NCBI GenBank assembly: GCA_016795295.1
Contig: JAEUHP010000109.1
Span: 1 to 33,660, forward strand
Direction: 5' to 3'
Source of the DNA: Planctomycetota bacterium
GTDB lineage: Bacteria; Planctomycetota; UBA1135; UBA2386
DNA: 33,660 bases
The position numbers and the translations under genes were made by a program. The notes beneath the pieces are model-generated. The model was not told the origin of the DNA. It searched no databases and was given only the letters and a program-made list of their open reading frames with translations. Every line of letters starts with the position of its first letter. Position 1 is the first letter of the stretch. Shown piece after piece: positions 1 to 8,392 of the stretch.

Positions 1-290
1 TCGATGTCGTGGTCGCCTTCGACCAGGCGGATGTTGCGCACCTTGGTGCCGACCTTGACCACCAGCGAGCTGCCGCGCACCTTGAGGTCTTTGACCACCG
101 TCACGGTGTCGCCGTCCTGCAGCACGTTGCCGTTGCTGTCGCGCACCAACTTGGCCTCGGCCGCCGCCGCCGCCGCGGCCGCGGTCTCGGCCACGGTCCA
201 TTCGTGGGCACACTCCGGGCAGACCAACAACCCGCGGTCCGCGTAGGTGTAGCTCGACTGGCACTGCGGACAGTTCGGCAGTTCGCTCAT
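1..290 (-). CDS. yjdM: YjdM/PhnA-family zinc-ribbon protein (partial, 3' end cut off)
   Basis: The minus-strand reading frame starts at ATG 290 and runs off the window start after 96 residues. It opens with a zinc ribbon, two CxxC pairs at C7/C10 and C24/C27 with the family-typical CPECAHEW. The C-terminal part carries [20 protein letters not shown] and [16 protein letters not shown], which match the YjdM/PhnA family (historically 'alkylphosphonate utilisation protein PhnA'). The biochemical role is not established, and a phosphonate-lyase role is not implied. The usual family length is about 110 residues, so only some 15 residues are missing. An eight-alanine run (residues 37-44) sits in the linker between ribbon and barrel, where homologues have a short acidic linker. 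No clear Shine-Dalgarno sequence is visible. Family identification is firm. Confidence 0.9.
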   Translation of the reverse strand, partial: MSELPNCPQCQSSYTYADRGLLVCPECAHEWTVAETAAAAAAAAEAKLVRDSNGNVLQDGDTVTVVKDLKVRGSSLVVKVGTKVRNIRLVEGDHDI

Positions 291-529
291 GCTGGGAGCA
301 TGGCAGCTGTGGCGACGAGTTTCCGCCCCCATGCCGCTCCAGTTCGCAGCCAATCCCACTGGCAAGCCCTCAGGGGCCCGCATGGACCCAAGCCTTGGAC
401 GGCCATCCGTAGACGGCGCCGCCCACTTCGAACCTCGAGCGCCCCCTGGGCACGAACTCGGACCCGGCTCGCTCTGCTCCCCCTTGCTTTCTCAATGCAT
501 TTCTGCTAATTCATACTTCGGACCTGTCC

Positions 530-1252
530 ATGCCCCGTCGTTCGCCCAAACCCAGCCGCATCCAGCAGGCCGAACTGCCGTTCCGCCAACGCGGCGGTGC
601 GCGCCCCGGTGCCGGCCGCAAGCCGAAGGGTCTGCTGCCCGGCGTGGCGCACACCCCCCGCGCCAATCTGCCGGCACGGCATCCCGTGCACGTGACGGTG
701 AAGCTGCGCCAAGGCCTGCCCAAGCTGCGCCAGCCGCGCGAACGCGCGCTGCTGCTCGCCGCCTTCGCCAAAGCCAAACAGCGCGCAGGCCGCACCGGCA
801 AGACGTTCCGACTCACCCACTTCGCGATTCTGAACGACCACCTGCACCTGATCGCCGAAGCCCAAGACCGGCAAGCCCTCGCCCGTGCCGTACAGGGGCT
901 GCTGATCCGCATCGCGCGCGCGCTCAACAAGCTCTGGCAGCGCCACGGCAGCCTGTTCGTGGACCGTTACCACGACCGCGCGCTGACCACGCCGCGCGCA
1001 GTGCGCAATGCGCTGTGTTACGTGCTCGCCAACGGCAAGAAGCACGCTGCCGAAGGGCGGGCAGTGACAGTACCTCAGGCGATCGACGTCTACACCTCGG
1101 CGCCATGGTTCGACGGCTTCGTCGAACGCATCACAGTGCGCGGCATCGCGGGCTTGCCACTTCCGGTGGCAACCCCGCGCACCTGGTTGCTCACCATCGG
1201 CTGGCGCCGCCGCGGCCTGCTGTCCGTGCACGAACTGCCGGCGACCGCCTGA
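530..1252 (+). CDS. REP-associated tyrosine transposase-like protein (Y1/IS200-type)
   Basis: This is a 240-residue protein of the Y1 transposase superfamily, closest in layout to RAYT (TnpA-REP) proteins, single-strand DNA nucleases of the HUH class. Residues 22-34 hold a basic GGARPGAGRKPKG segment seen at the head of many of these proteins, and HPVHVTVKL (51-59) is the first core strand. The metal-binding motif is HLH (104-106) in NDHLHLI. The candidate nucleophile is Y164 in CYVLANGKKH. The gene stands alone, with no second transposase ORF, no obvious terminal inverted repeats and no target duplication. That fits a domesticated single-copy RAYT more than a mobile insertion sequence. The 5' flank (483-517) is locally AT-rich and may hold its promoter. 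Activity is not proven by the sequence. Confidence 0.85.
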   Translation: MPRRSPKPSRIQQAELPFRQRGGARPGAGRKPKGLLPGVAHTPRANLPARHPVHVTVKLRQGLPKLRQPRERALLLAAFAKAKQRAGRTGKTFRLTHFAILNDHLHLIAEAQDRQALARAVQGLLIRIARALNKLWQRHGSLFVDRYHDRALTTPRAVRNALCYVLANGKKHAAEGRAVTVPQAIDVYTSAPWFDGFVERITVRGIAGLPLPVATPRTWLLTIGWRRRGLLSVHELPATA

Positions 1253-1327
1253 ACGGCGAGACGGGAGCAGCGCCCCTGGGCCGTTCGGCGGTTGCCGGCC
1301 AACACCCCGCCCCTACCCTGCCCCACC

Positions 1328-1600
1328 ATGAACTGGCAACTGCTCGCTTCCGTGTTCGGCAGCGTGTTCGTCGCGGAACTCGGCGACAAGACGCAACTCG
1401 CCACCATGCTGTTCGCCGCCAAGGGCGAAGCCTCGAAGTGGCAGATCTTCGCCGCCGCGTCCGCAGCCCTGGTGGTCTCGACCGCGCTCGGCGTGCTCGC
1501 CGGGCACTACGTGGGCGCGCTGCTCAACCCGAGGCACCTCCAATACGCAGCCGGCATCGGCTTCGTCGCCATCGGCCTCTGGACCCTCGCGCGCGCCTGA
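1328..1600 (+). CDS. GDT1/UPF0016 (TMEM165-like) half-size cation transporter
   Basis: This is a 90-residue, very hydrophobic inner-membrane protein with the family signature E-x-G-D-K-T (ELGDKTQLATM, residues 17-27) in the first membrane segment. Two further hydrophobic segments follow (about 37-58 and 71-89). GDT1/UPF0016 members transport Mn2+ or Ca2+ (for example bacterial MneA and eukaryotic TMEM165). Full-length proteins carry two such three-helix units, whereas this gene encodes only one, so it would need to dimerise or pair with a partner. A start at 1292 would add twelve residues unlike the family. ATG 1328, giving MNWQLL, puts the first helix at the N terminus and is preferred. It may be convergent with hutH, whose stop lies 45 bases away. 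Confidence 0.85.
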   Translation: MNWQLLASVFGSVFVAELGDKTQLATMLFAAKGEASKWQIFAAASAALVVSTALGVLAGHYVGALLNPRHLQYAAGIGFVAIGLWTLARA

Positions 1601-1645
1601 CCGGAGCCACCACGGCGCAATGCCGCGCCCCGCACGAACCCGCCC

Positions 1646-3175
1646 TCACACCGCCAGCGGCCCGACCTGCCGTTCGGCCGCGGCCACCAAATCACCCTCG
1701 GCGACCAGCCGTTCCGCCGCCGCCAGATCCGGCGCCAAGAACCGGTCGCGCTCGAGCGCCGGCACCACCTTGCGCAGCGCGCGATACGCCGCCTGCACGC
1801 CGCGCCCCGGCCGCAGCTTTGCCCCCAGATCCAACCCCTGCGCCGCCGCCAGGAACTCGATGCCGAGCACCTTGGTGGTGTTCTCGGCCACCTGCACCGC
1901 GTGCCGCGCCGCCGTGGTTCCCATCGACACATGGTCCTCGCGATTCGCCGAAGTCGGAATCGTGTCGACGCTCGACGGATGCGCCAACGTTTTGTTCTCG
2001 CTGGCCAGCGACGCCGCCACCACCTGCGCGATCATGAACCCGCTCTCGAGCCCCGGATGGCGTGCCAGGAACGGCGACAGACCCGAGATGTCCGGATTCA
2101 CCAACTGCTCGATGCGGCGTTCGCTGATGTTGGCCAGCGTGGCCAGCGCGATCGCCAGATAGTCCATGGCCTGGCTCACCGGCTGGCCGTGGAAATTGCC
2201 GCCGCTCAGCACACTGCCATCGCCGAACACCAGCGGGTTGTCGGTGACCGCATTGGCCTCGGTGACCACCACGTCGAGTGCGTAGCGGATGCCGTCCTTG
2301 CTGGTGCCGTGCACCTGCGGCGCACAGCGCAGCGAGTACGGATCCTGCACCTTGCCGCAGTCCTTGTGCGAAGGCAGGATCGCGCTGCCCGCCAGCAGAG
2401 CACGCAAGTTCGCCGCCGTGGCCTGCTGGCCCGGATGCGGCCGCAGTTCGTGGATGCGCGCATCGAACGCGGTGGCGGTGCCGCGCAATGCTTCGAGGGT
2501 CATGGCACAGGCGAGGTCGGCAGCCTTGGCCAGCAGCCGCGCCGTGGCCACGGCATGGCAACCGATCGCCGTCATGATCTGGGTGCCGTTGATCAGCGCC
2601 AGGCCTTCCTTCTCGCGCAGTTCGAGCGGTGCCCGGCCCAGCTTGGCCAGTGCCGCGGCTCCCGAACGCACCGACTTGCCGTCGTGCACTTCGCCCGCGC
2701 CGATCAGCGGCAGCGCCATGTGCGACAGCGGCGCCAGGTCACCCGACGCGCCGACCGAGCCCAAGGAAGGGATCACCGGGACGTAGCCGGCGTTGAACAG
2801 GGCCAGTGCCTGTTCGAGCAGTTCGAGGCGCACGCCCGAACAGCCCAGGGCGAGGTTGTGGATGCGCAGGGCGAAGGCGAGGCGGCTGTGGTGTTGCGGC
2901 AACGGCGAACCCATGCCGGTGGCGTGGCTCAGCAGCAGGTTGCGCTGCAGCAGGGCCAGGTCCTGGTCCGGGATGCGCACGCCGGCCAGCTTGCCGAAGC
3001 CGGTGTTGATGCCATACATGGTGCGGCCGGTGGCGACGGCGCGCTCGACCACGGCACGGCTCGCGCGAACGCGCGCACGAGCGGTCTTGGCCAGCTGGAT
3101 GCGCGAACTCGGCTGGCCGAGGGCGATCAGGGTGGAGAGCGGGAGGTTGGGTTCGCCGAGCAGGATCGCAGCCAC
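1646..3175 (-). CDS. hutH: histidine ammonia-lyase
   Basis: HutH deaminates L-histidine to urocanate, the first step of histidine degradation, in the cytoplasm. The 509-residue length is normal. The MIO prosthetic-group tripeptide is Ala143-Ser144-Gly145 within GSVGASGDLAPLSHM. The active-site tyrosine is Y54 in MYGINTGFGKL. The family blocks QDPYSLRCAPQVHG (about 277-290) and NREDHVSMG (411-419, with the catalytic-type Glu413) are intact. The QDPYSLRC context and overall length favour histidine over phenylalanine or tyrosine as substrate. No other hut gene (hutU, hutI, hutG) is present in this window, so the pathway must be completed elsewhere. The gene is divergent from the TPR lipoprotein gene across a 216-base gap in which no specific site was recognised. 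Confidence 0.96.
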   Translation of the reverse strand: MAAILLGEPNLPLSTLIALGQPSSRIQLAKTARARVRASRAVVERAVATGRTMYGINTGFGKLAGVRIPDQDLALLQRNLLLSHATGMGSPLPQHHSRLAFALRIHNLALGCSGVRLELLEQALALFNAGYVPVIPSLGSVGASGDLAPLSHMALPLIGAGEVHDGKSVRSGAAALAKLGRAPLELREKEGLALINGTQIMTAIGCHAVATARLLAKAADLACAMTLEALRGTATAFDARIHELRPHPGQQATAANLRALLAGSAILPSHKDCGKVQDPYSLRCAPQVHGTSKDGIRYALDVVVTEANAVTDNPLVFGDGSVLSGGNFHGQPVSQAMDYLAIALATLANISERRIEQLVNPDISGLSPFLARHPGLESGFMIAQVVAASLASENKTLAHPSSVDTIPTSANREDHVSMGTTAARHAVQVAENTTKVLGIEFLAAAQGLDLGAKLRPGRGVQAAYRALRKVVPALERDRFLAPDLAAAERLVAEGDLVAAAERQVGPLAV

Positions 3176-3391
3176 GCGGCGAACCTAGTGCGGCTGCTGG
3201 GCGGCGGCAAGGCTGCAGGCGGATGGCCCCCGGCGCCGCTCCCCGGCGGCGGAGCAAAGCCCTGCTCGCTTCCGCCCTTCCCTCCCAGCACCCCGCGTGC
3301 CACAATCCAGGCGGTCGCCACCCCTCTCCCGCGCTCCATCCCGCGCCGGCTGCACCCCGCAACGGGTGCTGGCCAGAGTTCGCTGTTCCCC

Positions 3392-6300
3392 ATGAAGCCA
3401 ACGACCCTCCTCTGGTGCGCCGCCGTCGTGGCCGCCTGCGCCAGCGTCCCGTCCCCGAGCCTCGAGTCCGAAGCCCGCTTGGTGCAAGCCAAGAGCCTGC
3501 TGGCCTCCGACCCGCACCAGGCCTTGGCCATCACCGACGAACTGCTCAAGCAGGCCCCGCGTTGGCGCGACGCCCGGCTGTGCGCCGCGGACGGCTCGCA
3601 GCGCCTCGCCGCCAGCGCCAAGGACAGCCGACGCCCGATGCTGCTGCAGGAGGCGGTGGCCAACCTCGAAGTGGTGGTCGCCGATGCCCCGCCGCGCGAC
3701 GTGCCGGAGGTCTGGCGCGATCTGGCGCAATGTCGCTTCGACCTCGGCTCGTTCGAAGCTGCGGCCGACGCCGCGCGCACCGCGCTGGAGGGGTTCGCCG
3801 CCCGCGGCACCGCCGCCAGCCGGCGCGATGCCGCCGCGGTCGTGCTGCTGGCCGCTCGCGCCGACCTGCGCGTGATGGCCGAACGGCGCCAGGCCGAACT
3901 GCAGACGCTCGCCCCCGACCGCCGCGGCTACGTGGTGCCCAAGGCCGCCACCGCCAACTTGGCGCAGCGCATCGTCAGTGAGTTCGACAGCGCCCGCCGC
4001 GAGTTCCCGGCCGAGGCGTGCACCGGCATCGCCGAGGTGTGGGCCTGGCTCGGCCAGGACCGCGCCATGGTCGACGAGTACGAACGCGGCATTCGCAGCG
4101 CGCCGACCAGCGGGGCGATCCACGAAGCCTACCTGGCGCGCCTGTGCGAACTCGGCCAGCAGGACGCGCTGGTCGGCGCCTATGCGACGTTCGTGCGCGA
4201 ACAGCCCACGGTGCCGCTGCTGCGCTGGTACCAAGGCCGCGCTCAGTTCGCCAAGGCCGACCAGCTGCGCGCACTCGGCAGCTTCGGCCCCGCCGTCACG
4301 GCCTACCAGGCCACCAAGGCCGTGTTCGCCGAGTACGGCGCCATGGTCCCCGCGCACCTCGAGGATGCCCGCGCTTGGGTGGCGCTGTGCGAACTGTCCA
4401 GCGCCCGCACCGCCGTGGAGCAAGGCGACTACAGTGGTGCGCGAGCCTTCTTGTTCGCGGCCGACACGGCTTCGCCGCGCGCCACCGCCTACGACGGCGA
4501 CCGGCCGGCGCTGACCGACAGCTTCGGCAGCCACTACACCGGCGTGGTGTTCGCGTTGAACCGGGCGCTCGCCGAGAGCGGCGTCGACGGCGTGGCCAAG
4601 GCGCTGGAGTTCAACGAAGCGGTGCTGCAGCGCCATCCCGACCGCTGGGGCTTCGTCTACAACAACGCGGCCCTGCCGGCGCGCGACCTCGGCGTGCGCT
4701 ACGCCGACGAAGGCAAACAGGCGGCGGCCCGGGAGCTGTGGGAACGCAGTTACCGCTACTACGAGAAGGCGGCGGCACTGTCGCCCGACGACGCGCGCAT
4801 CCAGAACGACTGCGGCCTGATGCTGATCTACCACCTGCACCGCGACTTCGGGCGCGCCGAGGCGCTGTTCGTGAAGGCGATCGAGATCGGCACCCGGCAG
4901 CTCGAGGCCCTGCCCGGCGACACCGCGGCGCGCGACCGCGAACTGCTCGAAGAGGCCGTCGGCGATGCGTGGCAGAACCGCGCCGTGCTGGCGCGCAACC
5001 ACCTGCACAAGCCGTTCGCCGAGTACCGCGCCTTCTGCACCGAGGCCGTGCGCTACTACCCCTACGAACGGCGTACCGCCGCGGCCCTGCTGCGCAGCGA
5101 AGGCCGCGACGACGGCGAGTCGGCGGCGGTGACCTTGGTTCTGCAGGGCACGGCCGCGGAGGCGCTGGCCAAGATCAAGGCCGCCGTCGACCAGAAGGCC
5201 GCCGACGGCGAATTCGACGACGCGCTGGGCCTGCTCGACGGCATCGCCAAGGAATGCGAGAGCCATGCGCCGTTCCACGCCCTGCGCGGCGAGCTGACCC
5301 TGAAGTTGGCCAACAAGAACCGCGAACTGCGCCGACGCGGCGTCGACCTGCTGTTCCAGGACGGCGTGGCCGCCTTGGAGCGGGCCGTGTCGCTGGACGG
5401 TGAGCCGATCCTGCCCCGCCAACTGCTGGCGCAGGCGCTCTACGACACCAACAAACTCGACGCCGCGGTCGGCGCGGCCTCGTCGCTGCTGCTGCACCTG
5501 CAGTCGAAGGGTGGCGGCAAGCCCGAGGAGCAGTTGGCCGCCCACACGGTGCGCGCCAACGCCGCGGGGCGCAGCTACGCAGCCGCGCGCAACGACGGCA
5601 AGGACAACCCCGAACTGCTGACCGCGGCGCGCACTTCGTTCCGCGCACTCGAAGCGGCGGGCAAGCTCGACGCGGCGCTGGCAGCGCTGTGGTCCACGAC
5701 CGAGCAGTGGGCCAAGGCACCGGCCGAAGCGGTGGCGATCTACGTGCGGGCCCTGAAGCGCACGCCCGACGACCAGGCCCTGCTCGGCACCCTGCTCGAC
5801 ACTGCCGCCAACGTGGGCCAGCTGCCCCTGGCGATCGAGGCCCTCGGCGCCCGCGACGACGCCACGTCGCGCTGGTACCTCGGCAAGGCGCACTACCTGC
5901 AGGCCGCCGCCCTGCGCGAAGGCGGCAAGGTGCCCGAAGCACAGCAGGAGCTCGACCGCGCCAAACAGCGTTTCACCGAGTCGATGCAGAAGAACACCGA
6001 CTACCGCGACAGCTGTGAGCAGTGGCTCGCCATGGTGCTCGGCAAGAAGGGCAACATCGCCTTCCGCAGCGACGACTTGGCCAACGCCGAACAATGGCTG
6101 CTCGAGTCGGTGCGCCTGCGCCCGGGCTCGGTCGGCGAAGACCTGGGTCTCGCCGAGACCACCAAGCTCGGCCTGATGCAGGTCGCCGACAAGCACTACA
6201 AGAAGCGGGATCTGGCCAAGGTCGAAGCGATCTACCGCGCCGCCTCCGACGCGGCCCAGAACGACCTCGACCTGCTCAACAATTCTGGCCTGTTCGCGCG

Positions 6301-6739
6301 CGATTACGGCAACCAGCTCGAACGCAGCGGCAAGACCAAGGAAGCGCTGGGCATGTACGAGCAGAGCTACAAGGCCTACCGCCGCGCCTGCGAACTCGAC
6401 CCGAACAACGTGCGCCTGCGCAACGACTGCGCGCTGATCGCGATCTACCACCTGGACCGCGATTGGCCGCAGAGCAAGGAGCTGCTCGACGGCGCCATCA
6501 AGCAGGGCTCGGATCGTTTGCGCGACGAGCCGCCGAGCGACGTGCAGGAGAAGCAGAACCTCGACGAGGCGGTGGGCGACTGTTACGAGAACCTCGCACT
6601 TTGGCACCTGCGCCACAGCAAGGACTACGAAGCCGCCAAGCAGGCCGCCCAGCAGAGCATGGCCCACTACCCGGGCCAACGCCGAATCGGCGCGCAGCGG
6701 CATTTGCAGGAAGCGGAACGCTTGTTGAAGAGCAAGTGA
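3392..6739 (+). CDS. large TPR-repeat lipoprotein with duplicated C-terminal-type module
   Basis: A 1115-residue predicted lipoprotein. The start at ATG 3392 gives a short signal sequence (MKPTTLLWCAAVVAAC) with a lipobox VAAC and lipidated Cys16. The frame is open far upstream, but only this start yields a signal peptide. The rest is alpha-helical TPR-like repeats (for example YEKAAALSPDDARIQNDCG and YRRACELDPNNVRLRNDCA). A segment of about 150 residues occurs twice, near residues 421-570 and 961-1115. Each copy has NN-x-[AS]-[AG]-L, then RDxG, then NDC[GA]LxxIYHLxRD and a terminal EEAVGDxxxN / DEAVGDxxxN block. TPR lipoproteins usually act as protein-protein scaffolds at an envelope membrane; no specific partner can be named. 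Its stop lies one base before the start of a second TPR lipoprotein, so the two are presumably co-transcribed. Confidence 0.85.
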   Translation: MKPTTLLWCAAVVAACASVPSPSLESEARLVQAKSLLASDPHQALAITDELLKQAPRWRDARLCAADGSQRLAASAKDSRRPMLLQEAVANLEVVVADAPPRDVPEVWRDLAQCRFDLGSFEAAADAARTALEGFAARGTAASRRDAAAVVLLAARADLRVMAERRQAELQTLAPDRRGYVVPKAATANLAQRIVSEFDSARREFPAEACTGIAEVWAWLGQDRAMVDEYERGIRSAPTSGAIHEAYLARLCELGQQDALVGAYATFVREQPTVPLLRWYQGRAQFAKADQLRALGSFGPAVTAYQATKAVFAEYGAMVPAHLEDARAWVALCELSSARTAVEQGDYSGARAFLFAADTASPRATAYDGDRPALTDSFGSHYTGVVFALNRALAESGVDGVAKALEFNEAVLQRHPDRWGFVYNNAALPARDLGVRYADEGKQAAARELWERSYRYYEKAAALSPDDARIQNDCGLMLIYHLHRDFGRAEALFVKAIEIGTRQLEALPGDTAARDRELLEEAVGDAWQNRAVLARNHLHKPFAEYRAFCTEAVRYYPYERRTAAALLRSEGRDDGESAAVTLVLQGTAAEALAKIKAAVDQKAADGEFDDALGLLDGIAKECESHAPFHALRGELTLKLANKNRELRRRGVDLLFQDGVAALERAVSLDGEPILPRQLLAQALYDTNKLDAAVGAASSLLLHLQSKGGGKPEEQLAAHTVRANAAGRSYAAARNDGKDNPELLTAARTSFRALEAAGKLDAALAALWSTTEQWAKAPAEAVAIYVRALKRTPDDQALLGTLLDTAANVGQLPLAIEALGARDDATSRWYLGKAHYLQAAALREGGKVPEAQQELDRAKQRFTESMQKNTDYRDSCEQWLAMVLGKKGNIAFRSDDLANAEQWLLESVRLRPGSVGEDLGLAETTKLGLMQVADKHYKKRDLAKVEAIYRAASDAAQNDLDLLNNSGLFARDYGNQLERSGKTKEALGMYEQSYKAYRRACELDPNNVRLRNDCALIAIYHLDRDWPQSKELLDGAIKQGSDRLRDEPPSDVQEKQNLDEAVGDCYENLALWHLRHSKDYEAAKQAAQQSMAHYPGQRRIGAQRHLQEAERLLKSK
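4652..5107 (+). repeat. copy 1 of the ~150-residue module in the TPR lipoprotein
   Basis: Encodes roughly residues 421-572 of the upstream lipoprotein, beginning VYNNAALPARDLG and containing NDCGLMLIYHLHRD and EEAVGDAWQNRAVL. It aligns by eye, nearly end to end, with the C-terminal copy at 6272-6739. The similarity is at protein level; the DNA has clearly diverged. Confidence 0.7.
6272..6739 (+). repeat. copy 2 of the ~150-residue module in the TPR lipoprotein
   Basis: Encodes residues 961-1115, beginning LLNNSGLFARDYG and containing NDCALIAIYHLDRD and DEAVGDCYENLALW. Order and spacing of the blocks match copy 1. A third, degenerate relative (WNNCALACRDTG ... LLNDYAVVLHRHV) ends the next gene at about 8032-8333. 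Confidence 0.7.
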
Positions 6740-6740
6740 C

Positions 6741-8336
6741 ATGCGCGCTGCTCGCCTGGCTCCCGCCCTCCTGACCGTCCTGCTGGCCGCCTGCGGCACC
6801 GCGCAGGCACCGCCGCCGACGCCACCGGCCCAGGGCAACACCCTGGCGCTGCGCGAACGCGCCTTCGGCGCCGAGAACCAGGGGCGCTTCCGCGAGGCGG
6901 CGGATGCGTTCCTGGAACTGGTCACCGCCGAGCCCAACCGCGTCGAATGGACGGTTGCCGCCGGCCGCTGCCTCGGCCGTTCGGGCCGCTACCGCGACGC
7001 CATCGACCTGCTCGACGGCGCCCAGCAGCGCTTTCCGGGCGTGATCGACGTGCCCGCCATGCTGGCGCGCACCTACCTGCTGCAGGGTGAACTCGATCCT
7101 GGCGTCGGCGACCGCCGCGGCCTCTGGCTGCGCGCCGCCGAACTGGCCGAGGGCGTGCTGCGCCTCGAGCCCAAACACGAAGACAGCCGCCTGATCCTCT
7201 GCCAGGCGCTCTACCAGCTGGGCGACTTCGCTGGAGCCCAAGCGCAGGCCGAACAGGCAGTCCAGCAGCACCCGCAACGCCCCGGCGCCTACATCCTGCT
7301 CGGCCGGGTGCACCTCGACCACTGCCGCGCCCTGCACCAGGGGCTCGCCGCCACGGACCTGAAGGAGCAGGCGCGCGCCGACCTGGTCGGCCGCCTCGAA
7401 GAAAACCGCCGGGCGGCCACCACTGCGTTCCAGAAAGCTGCCAACCTCGACCCGAGCCGGGCCCACCCCCACGTGCTGCTGGCCCAGTTGGCCCAGCTCG
7501 ACGGCCGCGACCGCCAGGCCGCCGAGCACCTGCTGGCCGCCCTCGCCATCGAGCCCGAAGGGGTCGCCGACCAGGCACCGATCGATGCGGCGTTCGCCCC
7601 GGAAGCACGCGCCAAAGCCTATGCGGACGCGCTGCAGGCCTATGCCGCCCGCCCGGGCGCCACGCCGAAGAAGCAGGCGGTGCTGTGCTTCCACCGTGGA
7701 CGCGCGCTCTACCAAGGCGGTCTCTGGCAAGCCGGCTACGACGCCTTCGCGCAGGCCCTGGTGCTCGACCCCACCGCCACCAACAACCACTACTACGCGC
7801 TGTTCTGCGCGTTCCACCTCGAACGGCTGGAACTGGCCGAGCAGCACGCCGCGGCGTTCGCCGCGGTCTCGGCGCCGGCCTTCGCCGCGATCGTGCAGAA
7901 GCTGGCCGAGGCACCGCGGGTCGAAGCGACGGCGCTGCTGCAATACCTCGCCGACCGCGCCTACCGCGGCGGGCGCCTGCCCGCCGCGCGCGACCTGCTG
8001 CACACGGTGGCGGTGCTGCTCGACACGGCCGATGCCTGGAACAACTGCGCTCTGGCCTGCCGCGACACCGGGCAGTTCGAGCGGGCGCTCGATGCCTACC
8101 GGGCCGCCTTGGCGCAGGAGCCGGAGTCGCCGCAGTTGCTGAACGACTATGCGGTGGTGCTGCACCGCCACGTGGCGAACGAAGCGAACTTGGCGCGGGC
8201 GCGCGGGCTCTACGAGCGCGCGATTGCGCTGGCCGACCTGCAGTTGAAGGATCCGGCGCTGCCGGCCGCGGTGCGAGCCCGCACCGAGCAGGCGCGGCAG
8301 GACGCGCGCCAGAACTTGGCGGATCTGCCGCGCTGA
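6741..8336 (+). CDS. TPR-repeat lipoprotein
   Basis: A 531-residue predicted lipoprotein. The signal sequence ends in the lipobox LAAC with Cys18, followed by a Pro-rich linker (about 23-30) and then helical TPR-like repeats to the end. Recognisable repeat cores are AFGAENQGRFREAADAFLEL (41-60) and a C-terminal FERALDAYRAALAQEPESP unit. The last hundred residues carry WNNCALACRDTGQF and LLNDYAVVLHRHV, a shortened version of the module that occurs twice in the preceding gene, so the two genes are probably ancient duplicates. Only one base separates the two genes, which indicates an operon and possible translational coupling. An envelope scaffold role is inferred from the family type; no enzyme motif is visible. 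Confidence 0.85.
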   Translation: MRAARLAPALLTVLLAACGTAQAPPPTPPAQGNTLALRERAFGAENQGRFREAADAFLELVTAEPNRVEWTVAAGRCLGRSGRYRDAIDLLDGAQQRFPGVIDVPAMLARTYLLQGELDPGVGDRRGLWLRAAELAEGVLRLEPKHEDSRLILCQALYQLGDFAGAQAQAEQAVQQHPQRPGAYILLGRVHLDHCRALHQGLAATDLKEQARADLVGRLEENRRAATTAFQKAANLDPSRAHPHVLLAQLAQLDGRDRQAAEHLLAALAIEPEGVADQAPIDAAFAPEARAKAYADALQAYAARPGATPKKQAVLCFHRGRALYQGGLWQAGYDAFAQALVLDPTATNNHYYALFCAFHLERLELAEQHAAAFAAVSAPAFAAIVQKLAEAPRVEATALLQYLADRAYRGGRLPAARDLLHTVAVLLDTADAWNNCALACRDTGQFERALDAYRAALAQEPESPQLLNDYAVVLHRHVANEANLARARGLYERAIALADLQLKDPALPAAVRARTEQARQDARQNLADLPR

Positions 8337-8359
8337 GACAAGCCCGCGCTGAGACAAGA
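8328..8359 (+). repeat. 16-bp tandem duplication covering the stop codon
   Basis: CCGCGCTGAGACAAG occurs at 8328-8342 and again at 8344-8358, a period of 16 bases. The first copy contains the gene's stop (TGA 8334-8336), and the second repeats it just downstream in a different frame. Confidence 0.8.
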
Positions 8360-8361
8360 CA

Positions 8362-8381
8362 GCCGTTTGAAGCAGAACGGC
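8362..8381. terminator. possible bidirectional terminator hairpin
   Basis: GCCGTT (8362-8367) and AACGGC (8376-8381) form a 6-bp perfect stem with an 8-base loop between two convergent genes. There is no T-tract, so assignment as a terminator rests on position and symmetry only. Confidence 0.35.
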
Positions 8382-8392
8382 CGATCCCGCGT

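Noticed and set aside
155-185. GCC/GCG run near the window start as a microsatellite
   Set aside because: It encodes the eight-alanine linker of YjdM with mixed codons; ordinary for high-GC genes.
483-517. Promoter of the RAYT gene (TTGCTT ... TAATTC or CATACT)
   Set aside because: The region is AT-rich but the -10 match or spacing is poor in each pairing, so no site was called.
1613-1629. Hairpin between the GDT1-like gene and hutH
   Set aside because: Only a 4-5 bp stem with alternative pairings and no T-tract; too weak to list as a terminator.
1901-3391. Extension of the TPR lipoprotein frame upstream across hutH
   Set aside because: It would be opposite a clear histidine ammonia-lyase; the lipoprotein signal begins at ATG 3392.
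3185-6937. Minus-strand open frame of 1250 codons opposite the TPR lipoprotein
   Set aside because: High GC suppresses stop codons; the frame has no domain and is repetitive (Val/Ala/Gln/Gly-rich), while the plus strand has lipobox, TPR cores and operon logic.
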